This document shows, one piece after another, positions 21,851 through 34,168 of a stretch of 64,000 bases of DNA (the first letter of the stretch is position 1; each line of letters starts with the position of its first letter). The notes beneath the pieces are model-generated. The model saw nothing but the letters and a program-made list of their open reading frames with translations. It made no database searches and was not told the DNA's origin. The stretch covers positions 8,520,144 to 8,584,143 of the forward strand of contig JAJHZJ010000496.1 in NCBI GenBank assembly GCA_023548195.1, in the 5' to 3' direction. A program made the position numbers and the translations under genes. The stretch is from Bettongia penicillata ogilbyi. Lineage: Eukaryota > Chordata > Mammalia > Diprotodontia > Potoroidae.

Positions 21851-22769
21851 TTGCAATGAGGTGACAGCTCTAACAAGTCTCACAAGCAGAGTGGTTTGGA
21901 AGCCCAGAAGGCAGGGAGCAGCTCTTCCTCAGAGGGCTTCAAAGGAGGATAGACAAATTACGCAGGGTGCACATGTTCAGCTCGGACAAACCAGCTTGGC
22001 TTCCAAGGCTCCTTCTAACTCCTCAAAGTCTATGAATCTGGGACTTAACTCATCTTACTTTATAGTCAAAAATAATTTAAAAAATGGCTTTACAATACCT
22101 ACAATTGTGCTTATGATGTCCCAAGGAATAGTTGGCAGGGTTTCTTTTTTTTCAAGTGAAATTGAAAGTCTGAACCCAAACAGGCAGCATCACAATGTGT
22201 GAAACCAAAGGGCAGCATTGTGCTGCCAATGCCCACCCTCCTCCCCATCAGGCTGGGCTCAGTCCAGGACTCTGTCCTTGAGGCAGCAGCTTCATTTTCA
22301 CAGCACCTCTGGTACATCCCTAAGAAGAAAGTCAAGGGAGAGGCAAATTTTGTGCTGAGATTTGGGGTTTTCTATCGATGGTTTTGCCAGAATTTTTATT
22401 TTTATCTCTTAAACAAGTTATCTCTTTCTTCCTCTCTATCTCCAGAGCTCCATCAGGAAAATTAGTGACCAACTATTAAGACACAGGAAATGGACTTCCT
22501 TCCCTCAAAGGTGATTCCTAGTGGCCACCCAAGGGGGCCAGGTCTTAAAGGTGCTGGTCTGGGGAAGCTGAAGGAATCAAGAAGCCACCAAGCAAAGAGG
22601 GCAAGGGGTAAATTCTGGGAAATGCCCTTGGCACTCTTAGAACAGAGAATGGAGGAAAAGGAGAACCCCTTTTGCAACCACAGCTCCACATATATTTGAC
22701 TAAGCTCCTAATTATACTCAACCTAAAACCCTCTTCCTTCCTACCTGCCCTGCCCTATCACTGTCCAGG

Positions 22770-23290
22770 GCACCACGGGCTTGGGGTCCAGCCTCAATTC
22801 ACCAGTCTCACAGACCCACCCACGCTCTCTCACAGTGTAAGTCATCATCTCGTCTGCCTGCCACCGCCCCCACACCCAGGGTCTCCCCACCCCCATCTCT
22901 CCTCTCTATTCAGCTGCCAGGGAGATTTTTCTAAATGTTGGTCTGACCACACCCCACCCCAACAGCTCCCCATCACTTAAACTGGACATAAGCCAGGCTC
23001 CTTCCTGCCTCGTCAGTCTTCTTAGCTCCATCTAGTCTTGCTCCAGCCCCCACCTGGGAGGCCTCATCCCTGGAAGGCACTGCCCTCCTCACTTCCACCT
23101 CTTGGCTACCCTGGCTCCCTTCACAGTGCAGCTCAGACCATCTTCTACCCTCAGCACATATCTTGGAGGCCTCTAGGTACGTCTTCTCCCCCAATTAGAA
23201 TGCATGTCCTTGAGAGCAGGTATAGTGTGTGTATATGTTGGTATCCCCGGTCCCTAACATGTGACTGGCATATAGTTAATAATCTAATAA
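22770..23290 (+). mobile_element. L2 LINE 3' end
   Basis: TCAGCTGCCAGGGAGATTTT, CAACAGCTCCCCATCACTTA, CATCCCTGGAAGGCACTGCC, TTAGAATGCATGTCCTTGAG and TAACATGTGACTGGCATATA are L2 landmarks in sense order to the tail. Confidence 0.78.
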
Positions 23291-23299
23291 TGCTTACTG

Positions 23300-23560
23300 A
23301 TTTAGCCTCAGTTTCTTTGCCTGTAAAACAAAGGAGTTAGACTCAATGATAACTAAGGTTCCTTCTAGCTTTAAATTCATGACTCTATGGGCCTGTGACT
23401 GGGCGTGAACCTGAGATCCCATCTTATATCTCAGTCATCTACTACCTCAGCCTGTGTGACCTCAGGCAATTTCCTAAATTTTAATGGGCTTCAGTATCAT
23501 CTATAAAATGGGGAATTTGATATATGACCTTCCAGTACTAAATCTATCCCCTTATGTTCC
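23300..23560 (+). mobile_element. Two SINE fragments in tandem
   Basis: A SINE tail (TTTAGCCTCAGTTTCTTTGC to CCTTCTAGCTTTAAATTC) is followed by a fuller copy, CAGCCTGTGTGACCTCAGGC, ATCTATAAAATGGGGAA, GACCTTCCAGTACTAAATC. Confidence 0.65.
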
Positions 23561-23639
23561 AGGAGAGTTTTAATCATTTCTGATAGCTTTCTTCAAACCA
23601 TGGGAAATTATATTTGTTTCCGACCACATCTTAGAATTA

Positions 23640-23760
23640 CAGTGATCAAGATGGAAGGGATCTTGGAGGCCATTTTGTCTGATCCTTCATTTTATGGAAG
23701 AGGAAACTGAGGCCCCAAGTGACCTCAGCCCCACTCCCAGACCCAAGGTTCTTTGCACTG
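23640..23760 (-). mobile_element. MIR/THER1-type SINE fragment
   Basis: GATGGAAGGGATCTTGGAGG, TTCATTTTATGGAAGAGG and AAACTGAGGCCCCAAGTGAC match the antisense SINE core. Confidence 0.7.
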
Positions 23761-24129
23761 GACACTGACTACCCTGCCCTATGTGGGATCATTTGTTTTC
23801 TTCTCTAACTGGGACTTAATTCTAAGTTCTGGCTCTTGGGCTATCTTTCCATGATTTGTAATCACAGACCATCTGCAAAAGTTTCAGATGGAAGTCTGAA
23901 ACCATTTCAAGCACAGGGTAACTGACTCTTAAGGATCTACAAAAGCTCAACCAGCTTTCCATTCAACAGTCTACTGCACATTCATCATCAGAATTCTTCT
24001 GATTGTTCCTGTGCAGACACTTATTGAGGTTGAGTTCTTTTAAGGGACTCTGGAGGGTGCATAGTAATGTTCCAGGTCTTGGGGAATGGGGGGGAGTAGG
24101 GAAGGTGGGGGAGAAGCCCCCAGAGAGTT

Positions 24130-24345
24130 CATGTTTATATAGCACTTTCAAGCTCACCAAGGCCTTTTACACATATGAGCAAATTCATCTGATCCTAATA
24201 ACATTATGACAGTGGTACAAATAGCTGCCATTTTATAAGTTAAAGATATGGAGTCCAGGAAAACTTAAATGACTTGCCTAAGGTCACAGTGGTAGTAAGC
24301 AGAAGAGTCAGGACTTGAACTCAGGCTTTTCTGACTCAAGTCAGG
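24130..24345 (-). mobile_element. MIR SINE
   Basis: TATATAGCACTTTCAAGCTC, CTGATCCTAATAACATTATG, GACTTGCCTAAGGTCACAGT and GACTTGAACTCAGGCTTTTC are in the antisense MIR order. Confidence 0.75.
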
Positions 24346-24559
24346 GACTGGTAAAGTTTAAAAAGTTAGTTATTCTTATTAGGTCAAAAGAAAATGACAA
24401 AGTGTTCAAACTGGCTAATGTTCAGAAATCAATGTTGAGAATATTTCTAAAGAAGCAGTTTTGGGAAAAAAAATCTTACCAAAACATAAAAGAAAAGCTT
24501 CCTAGAGATTGAGGGACTAGTCAATAACTATCCCTGACAAGCAACTTTGATTGTATCTT

Positions 24560-24700
24560 AAGAAACCTCAGGTCCCATCTTGTCTCTGACCAACTGCGTA
24601 ACCATAAACAGACACTTGGTGACTCAGAGCCTCTTTCCTAACGGTATGAGGAGAAGACTCAACTAGATGCCACGTCCTTTTCCTGACCTAAAATTGAGTC
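24560..24700 (+). mobile_element. SINE fragment
   Basis: TCTGACCAACTGCGTAACC, CAGAGCCTCTTTCCTAACGG and CAACTAGATGCCACGTCCTT follow the SINE sense order with strong decay. Confidence 0.5.
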
Positions 24701-24739
24701 TATTCTAAAGCATCAAAACACAAAAGCAGCCCTACAGTC

Positions 24740-24960
24740 AAGCGAGGGTTAAGTCACTGAGGACAGACAGTGCCAAGTGCCAAGGACTGAGAGGAAGGAA
24801 GGGTCACTGTGCCCTGGGAAGATTCACTGGGAAACAGAACTGACTGGGGCCTTGAAGGATAAGTAGGAAGGAGGCAACATAGGGATGAATTCCAGGACAG
24901 TGGAATAACGTAACACCAAAGAGGGACAGTTCTCAAAAATGGGCACCCATGTGCCTGTGC
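24740..24960 (-). mobile_element. L2 LINE 3' fragment
   Basis: GGGGCCTTGAAGGATAAGTA followed by GGATGAATTCCAGGACAGTG is the antisense L2 3' UTR block. Confidence 0.6.
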
Positions 24961-24974
24961 CATGCATCTCAACT

Positions 24975-25176
24975 TAAGACCTGGATTGAATTTTTTCCTC
25001 TAAGTAACCTTGTACAATTCATTCACCTTCTCTGGCTTCAGTTTCCTTAACTGTAAGACAAGGGAGCTGGGCTACATAATTTCTAAGATCTCTTCTAATT
25101 CTAATCTGCAATCCTATGAAGAGGGCTACATAATTTCTAAGATCTCTTCTAATTCTAATCTGCAATCCTATGAAGA
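24975..25176 (+). mobile_element. SINE with duplicated tail
   Basis: TTCACCTTCTCTGGCTTCAG, TTTCCTTAACTGTAAGACAA and the tail AAGATCTCTTCTAATTCTAA give the SINE 3' half in sense orientation; its tail is tandemly duplicated. Confidence 0.7.
25069..25176. repeat. Exact 54-bp tandem duplication
   Basis: The unit beginning GGGCTACATAATTTCTAAG and ending CAATCCTATGAAGA occurs at 25069-25122 and 25123-25176 with no difference that I can see; a third GGGCTA starts at 25177. The unit is the SINE tail. Confidence 0.95.
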
Positions 25177-26589
25177 GGGCTAGCAACAGAAGTTGCCAAG
25201 AAAACACAATTCATGGTTTACATCTGGTGTGACCCTTTAGGACCAGAGACTCCCACAACTTGTTTGGGAAAGTGATGGACAGTGCTAGGCAAGTTCAAAT
25301 CAAGGATTAAGTTCCCTGACTTCATCTCAACTGAGTGCTTGATAGGAATGGAAAATAATGCCAAAGAGTGAAGGATGGGCTGCATTAGGCAGGAACCAGA
25401 CACATGAAATAAAATGATTGTGACAGTCTAGGCATCTGAAACTCCAAGTCAGCTTTAAACAGGACTTAGAGTGGGTGAGAAATCTTGCAGATAACAAATT
25501 ACAGAAATGTGCACAAGGCTCCCTGACTACACACAGATTCCTTTTCTCTAGAAGGGCATCCTGAAGGATATCAGATAAGTGCAAATACAGTTGTGACTTT
25601 CATGAGTATTAACACAAGGCTTACATTACCTATATGTTATTTTCTTATAAAGGTCTCATTTATGAAGGAGGGAGCACCTAAGCATCTCAAAAATCCCTAC
25701 TTTTAGGTTTGAAAAAAATCCAGTTATTAAGTACTAATCCCACAAAAGCCAAAGGAAATGCTTTTAAAGGTTTGGTTATTTTTTTTTAAGGAGTTTCATT
25801 AAGTGGTTAAAAATTTTTAACAGTAATGGATTGCTTAACATCACAATCCTGTGCACTATTATATACTGCAGGAAGATACCTTAGAAAGTGGTGAGTCACA
25901 TAAGGGTCATAAGCCCAAATCTAATCTTTAGCTGAAACTTTCTCTATGTAGGTCAACAGTGACTAAATTTTAAGGATGATGGACTAGGAGCATGAATGTG
26001 AGTTGATAGGAATATTTCAAGAGAAGATTACCAAGAATGAAGAATGAGAAAGAGTAATTGTGGAAATACCATGCTGAGTCTTGCAGGGAAGGAGCTCCTC
26101 TACCTAAGGTTTTTGGCAAGAAAAAGGCTAAGAACAGAACAAGCACACTGCCCGTGACCACACCACGTCCCCTCCTGTTAGTCACCCTGGACACGCTGCC
26201 TGCTGAGCCACGGGACAGAAGGCATGACAAAGGACAGGAAGACTGGTTCCCTTCCAGGCCTCCTTACACATGAGACTTGCAATTTCATACTAAGTGTGTC
26301 TTGTCGCTAAGGCCATTCAAAGTGCTCCAAAAAGTACAAATGCATCATGGCATCTCCGTCATGTTAAGTTTTACAGCCACACAGAGTAACACAGGCTCCA
26401 GAAAACTTTCAAAAACCCAATGGTGAACTGAAGGAAAGATCTGCATTTTATACTGCTGATGAAAATGTTGGCTGGGTGCAGGGTCTTTCTCATCTACAGG
26501 TCTGCTATGTCTTTCTGTCAGAGCATACACAAAGTGCCTAACACTTAAGAAATCAGGCATCAGCAGACATTGGCCACACACTGCTGAAG

Positions 26590-26655
26590 GGACTCTAATG
26601 ACCCTCACAACTTGACACACAGTAAGTGCTTAATAAATGCATGTTAAAGTGCACC
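26590..26655 (+). mobile_element. L2/MIR 3' tail
   Basis: CACACAGTAAGTGCTTAATA then AATGCATG is the terminal box shared by L2 and MIR. Confidence 0.55.
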
Positions 26656-26924
26656 TCTTCATTATTTGACCTACACTTGCTTTTCAAGACTAAAAAATAT
26701 CCATCACCCTTAATGATGATATTTGAGTATGGTTTAAGATCCTCACTTGTGTAATAATTACAGATAATATTATAAAGTGCGTTCACGTGGTCACATAAGT
26801 TTAGATATGCCCCACAAAAATCTATTTCTTTTTCTCCCTGATTTCAGTGGGCCCCCTTCCCTCAAGACTTCACATGCCAGTTGGCTTTGTACACTTAAAA
26901 AATGTTTGTTTTGGAAGAAACCTT

Positions 26925-27066
26925 AGAGCACAAGCTCTTAACCTAGGATCCTTGTTTGTTCTATTTTTATGACTGTATTTCAATATAATTGGTCTCCTTT
27001 GTAATTCTATGTATTTTGTTTTTAAAAACACCTTGCCAAGGGGATCCATGACACAAAACGAGGATA
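26925..27066 (+). mobile_element. Non-autonomous hAT-like DNA transposon copy
   Basis: CTCTTAACCTAGGATCC, GACTGTATTTCAATATAATT, GGTCTCCTTTGTAATTCTAT and AAGGGGATCCATGACACAAA match a CTTAACC-ended element of therian genomes (memory) and the core of 3075-3235. Confidence 0.55.
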
Positions 27067-27074
27067 ATCTACTT

Positions 27075-27215
27075 CAACAGGCTCCCCCTTCATTTTACAG
27101 ATAAAAGAACTGAGGCCTAGCAAGGTTAAGTGATCTTCCCAGCTCCCACAGCCACTAACAAGCAGTGCTGGCTTTGGAGTCTGTCCCTGGCATTTTTTCC
27201 ATTACTCCATGGTGC
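27075..27215 (-). mobile_element. MIR-type SINE
   Basis: TTCATTTTACAGATAAAAGA, ACTGAGGCCTAGCAAGGTTA and AGTGATCTTCCCAGCTCC are the antisense core. Confidence 0.7.
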
Positions 27216-27421
27216 TGAAAGAGGTTGACAATGCACTTTTGCAATCATCTCACTGGAGCAGACAACCACAGGAGGTGAGAACGACAGAAATACTCCTCCT
27301 TTACAGAGAGGCTGAGTTCCTGGCCCCAGGGTTTCCCCTGAACTCATGCTCAGCACTCCAGTTACTGCCACATCCACACATTTCAGGTACTTTATTCTTA
27401 TGATCATTTGTTTTGTTGCCT

Positions 27422-27512
27422 TCACTCATCGCTGAGGCCAGATGTGAACTCAGGAGGAGTCGTCTTCCTTGCTCCAAGCCCCGCACTGTCCACTGTGCCA
27501 CACAGCTGTCCT
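27422..27512 (-). mobile_element. Marsupial SINE 5' part
   Basis: GAGGCCAGATGTGAACTCAG and CACTGTCCACTGTGCCACAC then AGCTGTCC are the antisense of the tRNA-type head. Confidence 0.7.
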
Positions 27513-28389
27513 GTTAAGGTGACACAGACACCTCCCCTCTTCGCTATAAACACAAATTTCCTAAAAGGTAAGTTTCAAAGTCCAGTTCCATTTTGAAATT
27601 TATTTTCTTAAGAAATTTGATTAAGTTGTATGTTTATTTTGAGTGGATTAGAAAAAATTTTGAGGGTTTAGGTCACTGAAAACTGCAGGTAGTAGCAAAA
27701 GAAGGACTAGCTTTGATCACTACAGTCTTAACTTAATTGTGGCAGCAAGCAAACAGCTAAGCCCCACATCCTCTGATATTTCTGAAATAGGTAACTGGGG
27801 GCACCTGAGACAACTGTCTACCAGCATTTAGCTCTGTGATGAGCTGAAAAATGAGAGATTTCCCAAGTAATGATTCAACCAGCACAGTGGCAAACTGCAG
27901 AGTCTTTCTTTCTGGATACTCCCTCTCTTCTTTCCGGGATTCTGGAACACTACTATCTCCCAGTTTACCTACTATCTTATGTGGTTCATCATCCATCACA
28001 CCCCTACATTTCAGGACTCTTCCAAGATTCTATTCTAAGACTGGTTTACTGTGATCTGACACAGAAGCTAGGAGCTTCTGCTGCCAGGAGAAGAGTAACT
28101 CCTCCACCCTATGAGAGAGATACCCACAGGAGTCACTGAAGTTCAAAGCAACTGGGGCAGAGGTAGAGATCACGAACAGGGCAGCAATTTCCTCCATTTC
28201 CTTCAAAGGACTTTATATGATATCATGCCTTATTTGTGTGCATGGGCTCCCGCACCCCAGAGCAGACCTTCTCTAAGTGCTCCATGCCACCAGCATGCAG
28301 GAAATTACGAGGGCACTGGATTTATTTCTGGATCATAACCCAGCCCTTCAACGCTGTGTATGAATGCTGAAAGAAGCTAAAGTCTTTAA

Positions 28390-28530
28390 CGATAGTAGTT
28401 ATGATAATCAACAAGTATTTACTGAGTATCTACCATGTACAAGAGACATTGTAAAGAATGTGTTGTTACTCAAGGAATTTATAACTGCCTTCAGGAGACA
28501 AAGTGACCAAAGAAAGCTTACACTGTACAA
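28390..28530 (-). mobile_element. L2 LINE 3' tail
   Basis: ATCAACAAGTATTTACTGAG, TATCTACCATGTACAAGAGA and TACTCAAGGAATTTATAACT match the antisense L2 tail. Confidence 0.65.
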
Positions 28531-28929
28531 GATTTCAAGTTGGGAGCCATTTGAGGGGCTTGCTTGTCTAAGAAAGAAAAGAAGCAAACAGCAGGTTGTA
28601 GGGGTGGGGTGGTCATGTTTAGTGGAAGCAAGCTGATTTTTACAATCATTTTTACAATCTTGGCTCCCATATACCTTTCCAGTCTCATTTCAGAATATAT
28701 GCAGTCACACATTCATGATGCCAATCATATTAATTTGGCAGCTATGGCCTTTTTTCACCCCACAATTCATAACTTTTTCACTCCGTAACTGCACAAGTGG
28801 TCAGTCCTTAATATTTGCAAACTTCTCAAAACATGGTTCTAGAGACACTTCCTAACAAGGTCTTTCTGGATTTTCAGGTAGCCCATTACTAGCATCAGTT
28901 TCCTCCTGAAATGACTGATTATGTTGCAT

Positions 28930-29040
28930 TCACTAATCTGTGTATATATACTGCCCCATCCCACCCAGAGTCTAGAGTTCTTTAAGACCAAGAAAATATT
29001 TTCTTTTATCTAGCCTTAAAGGTCTTTGACAAATTGAATT
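28930..29040 (+). mobile_element. Possible L2 tail
   Basis: GAGTCTAGAGTTCTTTAAGA and TATCTAGCCTTAAAGGTCTT weakly resemble the L2 3' end. Confidence 0.3.
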
Positions 29041-30214
29041 CACAATTACACTTCATTCCTGAAATGACTTTTGGTAGACTTTGAGAAAATATGAAAATGG
29101 GGCAATGTGAAATATAAAAAATCCAAACTGAACCATACACATACCTACAATATGAATACTAAAAGCCCTACAAAATGTACACTAGCCATAGAAGGCCAGG
29201 GCTAGTAGGACTACCTTATAACAAAATCATTTTGGTAATTCCACAATTTAAAAAAAAATTCTAGGATACATTTCAAGACTGACCCACTGACCCAGTTCAA
29301 GAGTGCAGTCTTCTCTATTGCCAAGTGTGAGAACCAAACTCCAGCAGACAGTTAAGAGAGAAAAAAATCTTCTAATTCACTCACCCTTAGTCACACAAAG
29401 AGGCAAGGGCCCTCACACCTCCACCTAGACAAAACAGCTTAAGCAGAAAATACTCCCTCTTCTCCCTTTGCAGGTCCATAAAACCTGAGGGGTCTTTACG
29501 AAGCCTATGTCATAGTGCTTCGAGCTACCCAAGCTTGCCAACTCCAACAGGTCAATTCCTGATCAAAATTTACTTCACTTTGGCTGAATCGTACTAGGTG
29601 ACCGTGGGGCTAGTCCGATACACCAAGCTCTCTGGTCACAAAATAACTGCAGAATTAAGAGGAAGATGAATAAAGAAGAAAGTAAACCTCCTGTGTCAAA
29701 AAGTATTGGAACTTAATTGTTACGCACATATATTCATTGATGATTGTTGGGGGAGAGGGGGGAGGAAATGGCTTATTTCAGATCTACGATTCTTCCCCTC
29801 CAAAGGCAAAGGTGTCAAGCAGGGGTGGAGGGAGTAAGGAGAGGAGAAAGGAGAAGATTATAATTGGAAAATATCTGACAAAATAAAAACACAAAAGAAT
29901 ATAGATAACTCTGAGTCGCTATAGGCAGGCCAAGAGCCTGATGTTGGTTCAGTAGTCCCATCTTTATTTGCGTTTGACACCAATGCTTCAGGGAATTCCA
30001 AGATCAGGAAACCCTTCCATCACCCACAAAAACCACCTGTAGTGACACTGAACTGCATGGGGACCAGAGGTTATCCTCACTGCATGTGACTCAGCGTTTT
30101 GGAAAAACAGCCCTAGCATACACAGTTTTTTTTCCGGGATATCCTTTACACATCAAGCAGAAAATGTGGGTTCTTCAGCACCAGATTTGGAGAATGCTAG
30201 CTTAATGTTTTATA

Positions 30215-31330
30215 CTTTCAGAATCAAACATTTATTAAATGCAGGCATTATGCTAAGTGTTAGAGATACAAAAGCAGTCCCTCCTCTCAAAGAGCTCACT
30301 GCCTCGTGGAAGAGACAGTTGGTAAACAACTCTCTCAATATGCTGTGCAGAGGATAAACATTACAGAGCAGTCAGTAGTATTCTAGCTGAGACTTGAAGG
30401 AAGCCAGAAAAGCTAAGAGGCAGAGATGAGTAGGAAAAGCATTCCAGCCATGGGGGATAGGAAGAGAAAATGCCCAGAGTCTGAGACATGGAGGCCATGA
30501 CACTGGCTCAAAGATGTGAGGAGAAATGAGGCACAGAAGGCCTGGCAAGGTGGGGAAGGAGGATTATGAAGTAGGTCCTGGGGGTGACAAGATGCCATAG
30601 GAGCTTAATGAGCAGGGCCTGACATGGTCAGACCTTCGATTTAGGAAGATCATTGTGACAACTAAACAGAAAACAGGCTGGAGAAGGGAGAGGAGGCTTT
30701 GAGCAAAAGCATTTATGAGATAAAATCAACATGCCCTGACAACTGACTGAATGTGGGGGATGGGATAAGAAGGAGTCAAGAATCCAGGATGAGAGCCTGG
30801 GATTGGGATGATGACCGTAATCCTCAACAGTAGGATAGAAGTTTGGAAGTTTCCCAAACTGTCTGGGAAAAAAGTTTGGGAAAAAAGATAACAATTTGAG
30901 TTTGGACATCCTGAGTTTAAGATGTCTACGGGACATCTAGTTAGAAACATTCAATAGGCACTTAGAAATGTAAGAATAAAGGTCAGCAAAGATTTTAATG
31001 CTGGATAAATACTTCTGCAAATCATCCGCAAAGACATGATCACCGAATTCATGGTAAGTGATGAGAGTACCCAGTGAAAATGTCATAAAGAGAGAAGAGG
31101 GCCTGGGCTGAGCCCTGTGGGACACACTGGGGTAGGAGAGATGATCCAAAAGAGAGACAGGAATGAATGGAGAGGGAGAAGAACCTGGGGAGAGCAGTGT
31201 CAGAAAAACCTAGAGAGAATAATCAAGGAGAAGACGATCTCCAGTGTCAGAAGCTGCAGAGAAGTCAAGAATGAGGAAAGACCACTGGATCTGGCAACTT
31301 GGAGAGAGTAGTTTAAGTTGAGTGATGAGG
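30215..31330 (-). mobile_element. Long L2 LINE 3' copy with reverse-transcriptase relics
   Basis: It starts at the L2 tail (AACATTTATTAAATGCAGGC, GAGATACAAAAGCAGTCCCT, AAAGAGCTCACTGCC) and runs about 1.1 kb into the reverse-transcriptase region. The minus strand encodes MSRRHLKLRMSKLKLLSFF near 30936 and a GTLITYHEFGDHVFADDL relic near 31071-31018, the L2 YADD region. It has stops and frameshifts and is in the same orientation as TBL1XR1. Confidence 0.82.
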
Positions 31331-31429
31331 CTGGGTATTCTGATAGCTTATTCCTACACCAGGCTGCCTTTTGATAATAAAATGTACTGATTAAAGCAAC
31401 AATTACCAAGTTTTGAATCTTAGACCCTA

Positions 31430-31565
31430 GAGTATAGAAGGAGAAGCAAGATAGAATAGGACCTGAGGAGTACGGAAGAAGGGGAAGACAGAGAGACTAA
31501 CAGGAAGAAAGAGAAAGAAGGGAAGTGGGAAGAGGGCAGGGGAAAGGAGGGGAGAAGGAAGGAAA
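31430..31565. repeat. GA-rich low-complexity stretch
   Basis: A purine-rich run of GAAGG/GAGAA units lies between the L2 copy and a SINE. Confidence 0.85.
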
Positions 31566-31790
31566 GGGCAAGCTAGGTGGTGCAGTGGAGAGAGCTGGGC
31601 CTGGAGTCAGAAAACCTGAGTTCAAATATAGCCTCAGTTACTTAACCAGCTGGGTAACCCTGGTTTTGCCTCAGTTTTCTCATCTGTAAAATGAGCTGGA
31701 GAAGAATGGCAAACCACCCTAATAATTTTGCTAAGAAAACCCCAAATGGGATCACAGAGTCAGACACAACTGAAACGAATGTACAACATA
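31566..31790 (+). mobile_element. Marsupial tRNA-derived SINE, nearly full length
   Basis: CAAGCTAGGTGGTGCAGTGG, AGAGCTGGGCCTGGAGTCAG, AAACCTGAGTTCAAATATAG, TCATCTGTAAAATGAGCTGG, CTAAGAAAACCCCAAATGGG, AGTCAGACACAACTGAAACG: all parts from head to tail are in order. It is the best evidence for a marsupial genome. Confidence 0.92.
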
Positions 31791-32199
31791 GAAAGGAGGA
31801 AAGAGAATCCTAAATGTTTTATCTTTAGGTTAGCAGTTTAGCTTTCTAAAAGAAGTTAAAGAGTTGTGACATTTGGTATCACTCTGATGATATGTACTCA
31901 AAATGAGATTTTGGAGTAAGAAAAACAGCACACCAGTTCATCAACTAGACTTCACATAAATCTCCATGAATATGCTGACTAAATGTGGCCTTCCTTTGGA
32001 ATGTTAATTTCTGGCCAGAAAAAAAAGATGCATGGGTACTTTCAGGAGAACTGGTCATGGTAGAGGAATGAGGCGAGATTCCCAACAAAATGGTGAACCA
32101 AATCCCACCCATCCACCTTTTTAACCCTTCCTTGAAGGTTGAATTATTCCTTTCCTACTCATCAACGCCAACGGGGAAGTGCAGCAAGATAAAAAGCTG

Positions 32200-32400
32200 G
32201 ACTTCAAATTAGGAAGGGTTTCAGATCTTCAGACACCAGTTGTATGTCACTTAGCAACTCAGCCTCAGTTTCCTCATTTGAAAAGTAATAATTGTAATAG
32301 CAACTACCTCATAGGGTTGTTGTAAAGATCAAATGAAATGACATACATAAAGATCTTTGCAGGTACTTCAGAGCTATATCAATGCTAAATAATATTATTA
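32200..32400 (+). mobile_element. MIR-type SINE 3' half
   Basis: AACTCAGCCTCAGTTTCCTC, CAACTACCTCATAGGGTTGT, GTAAAGATCAAATGAAATGA and CAGAGCTATATCAATGCTAA are the sense MIR tail. Confidence 0.75.
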
Positions 32401-33149
32401 AGAAAATTTCATTAGGAGCTTGAAATAAAGAGGACAAGAACCCAATGATAAAAGAAAAGCCAGAAACTTCAAGCAGGACACAAACAGCTAAGATTGTGAT
32501 AATATAATTAAAAAAGAGAAGGATATTAGGAAGCAGATCTCAATTTTTTTTCACCTCTACAAATTGTAACATAATGTTACCCACTGTTCTCTTGGCTCCT
32601 TCTCTTCTGTCTACAAATATGCTAAAATGTCCTTCATCTAACGTAAGGCAAAGGGACCAGGGGAAGTTATAAGTGGATTAGAAGTCCTCAAAGTAAAGAG
32701 GTAATAGTGTTTCTCTTTGTTCGGAGGCAATTAAGTGAGACTTCCCCAGAGAATGAGGGCATGCTGAGTGGCTCCATACTTTCTTTCCCTCTTCAGTTGG
32801 GACAGCAATGAAGTTCCCTCGGATCACGTTGGTCCTCAAGTTTAGAGTCCTTGGAGGCCTAAGAACCAGGGCTTATACCTGAAAGACCCTGACTCTTCCC
32901 AACCCTCTCATGTTATTGCCTACCTTCTCTCCTTTTCTTCACTGATCACCTTCAGGAAGACTAGTATCCCGTTGAGTCCAATTTCTTACCATCATCTAAC
33001 CTAACTCACACACTGACTGCCTACAATCTGGCCTCAGTTCCTCTGACCTTAACTCAGAAAGCATTTCAGCAAACTACTACAGAACTGCAAGGCAGGGATA
33101 CTAAGTGCAGACAGAGAAGAAAGTACAAAGGAATCTGAAGGAACAAATC

Positions 33150-33440
33150 CTAATTCTCCTCGACTGTTCTGCATCTGCTCCTGTTGGTCACATTCTCCTC
33201 CTCCCTCGAAATCAGTCTCGCTCCGAACTCTCTGGAGCTCCACCTCTTGATGTGGAAATGCTTTCCTGCTTCATCTCCCTGCCCAGGGCTGCTGAACCTG
33301 GCTCGCCTTCAAGGCTCATCCAAGGTGCCACTTCTTACATAGTCTGTCAATAAATATTTATTAGGTGGCCCTATGTACTAGGTACTGGGCTAAGACTGGT
33401 GATCCCTGTTCTCCAGGGTTTCCCAATCTAAGAGGGGAGA
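33150..33440. mobile_element. Two L2 pieces in opposite orientation
   Basis: 33150-33345 reads as sense L2 (CCTTCAAGGCTCATCCAAGG, then TGCCACTTCTTAC). At 33345-33440 an antisense tail follows (GTCAATAAATATTTATTAGG, CTAGGTACTGGGCTAAGA), so the two meet tail-first. Confidence 0.6.
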
Positions 33441-33599
33441 GAACATGCAACTAAGCCTCAGCCCAAACAAGCTTAGATACAGGATAAATTTGGAACAACC
33501 AGTAAAGGGAATTAAGTTTAGAATTAAGAGGGATGGATTTCAGCTGAAATTCAAAGGAAGTTATCACTACCCCCCCTCCCCCAAAAAAGGCGGGGGCAC

Positions 33600-33720
33600 A
33601 CAGCTATTTTGTATCTATTCTGTATTTACTTTTGTGTTGTCTTTGTATCTCTTAAGGCCTCACCCTAGGAGGACACCTAGAACATAGTTGGTGTTTAATA
33701 AAAGCTAATTCAGTTGAAAG
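33600..33720 (+). mobile_element. L2 3' tail
   Basis: GTCTTTGTATCTCTTAAGGC, GGACACCTAGAACATAGTTG and GTGTTTAATAAAAGC match the sense tail. Confidence 0.6.
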
Positions 33721-33924
33721 AATCATCAATTAACTCCAAGTATCTTCCAACCCTAAAATCCTACAGAATCATCTCCAAGTGTATACACACACACAGAGTG
33801 ATTATTTTATACTCAAAATTAATACTATACATAAAATAACTGAACTGCAGAAAAATAAAACTGATGTAATCTCTGCACTCCAGAAACTTACATTCTACTG
33901 GGGGAAAGGAGAGAATAAAACATT

Positions 33925-34168
33925 TTGATGTCATTTCAGTCATGCCCAACTCTTCGTGATCCCACTTCTGGGCAAATATACAGCAGTGGTTTGCCATTCC
34001 CTTCTCCAGCTCATTTTATAGATGAGGAAATTGAGGCAAATAGGGTTATGTGACTTGCCCAGAGTCACACAGCTAGCGAGTGTCTGAGACCAGATTTGAA
34101 CACAAGGAGATGGATCTTCCTATCTTCAAGCCCAACAGTCTATGCACTGTGCCACCTGACTGCCTCTA
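33925..34168 (-). mobile_element. Marsupial tRNA-derived SINE, nearly full length
   Basis: Antisense order: TGATGTCATTTCAGTCATGC, AGCAGTGGTTTGCCATTCCC, TTATAGATGAGGAAATTGAG, ACTTGCCCAGAGTCACACAG and GCACTGTGCCACCTGACTGC. Confidence 0.9.

Noticed and set aside
25019..25207. Protein with a repeated 18-residue unit
   Set aside because: The repeat comes from the 54-bp tandem duplication of a SINE tail, not from a gene.
31566..31640. tRNA-like sequence
   Set aside because: It is the head of a marsupial SINE, part of a full-length SINE, with no intact cloverleaf checked.
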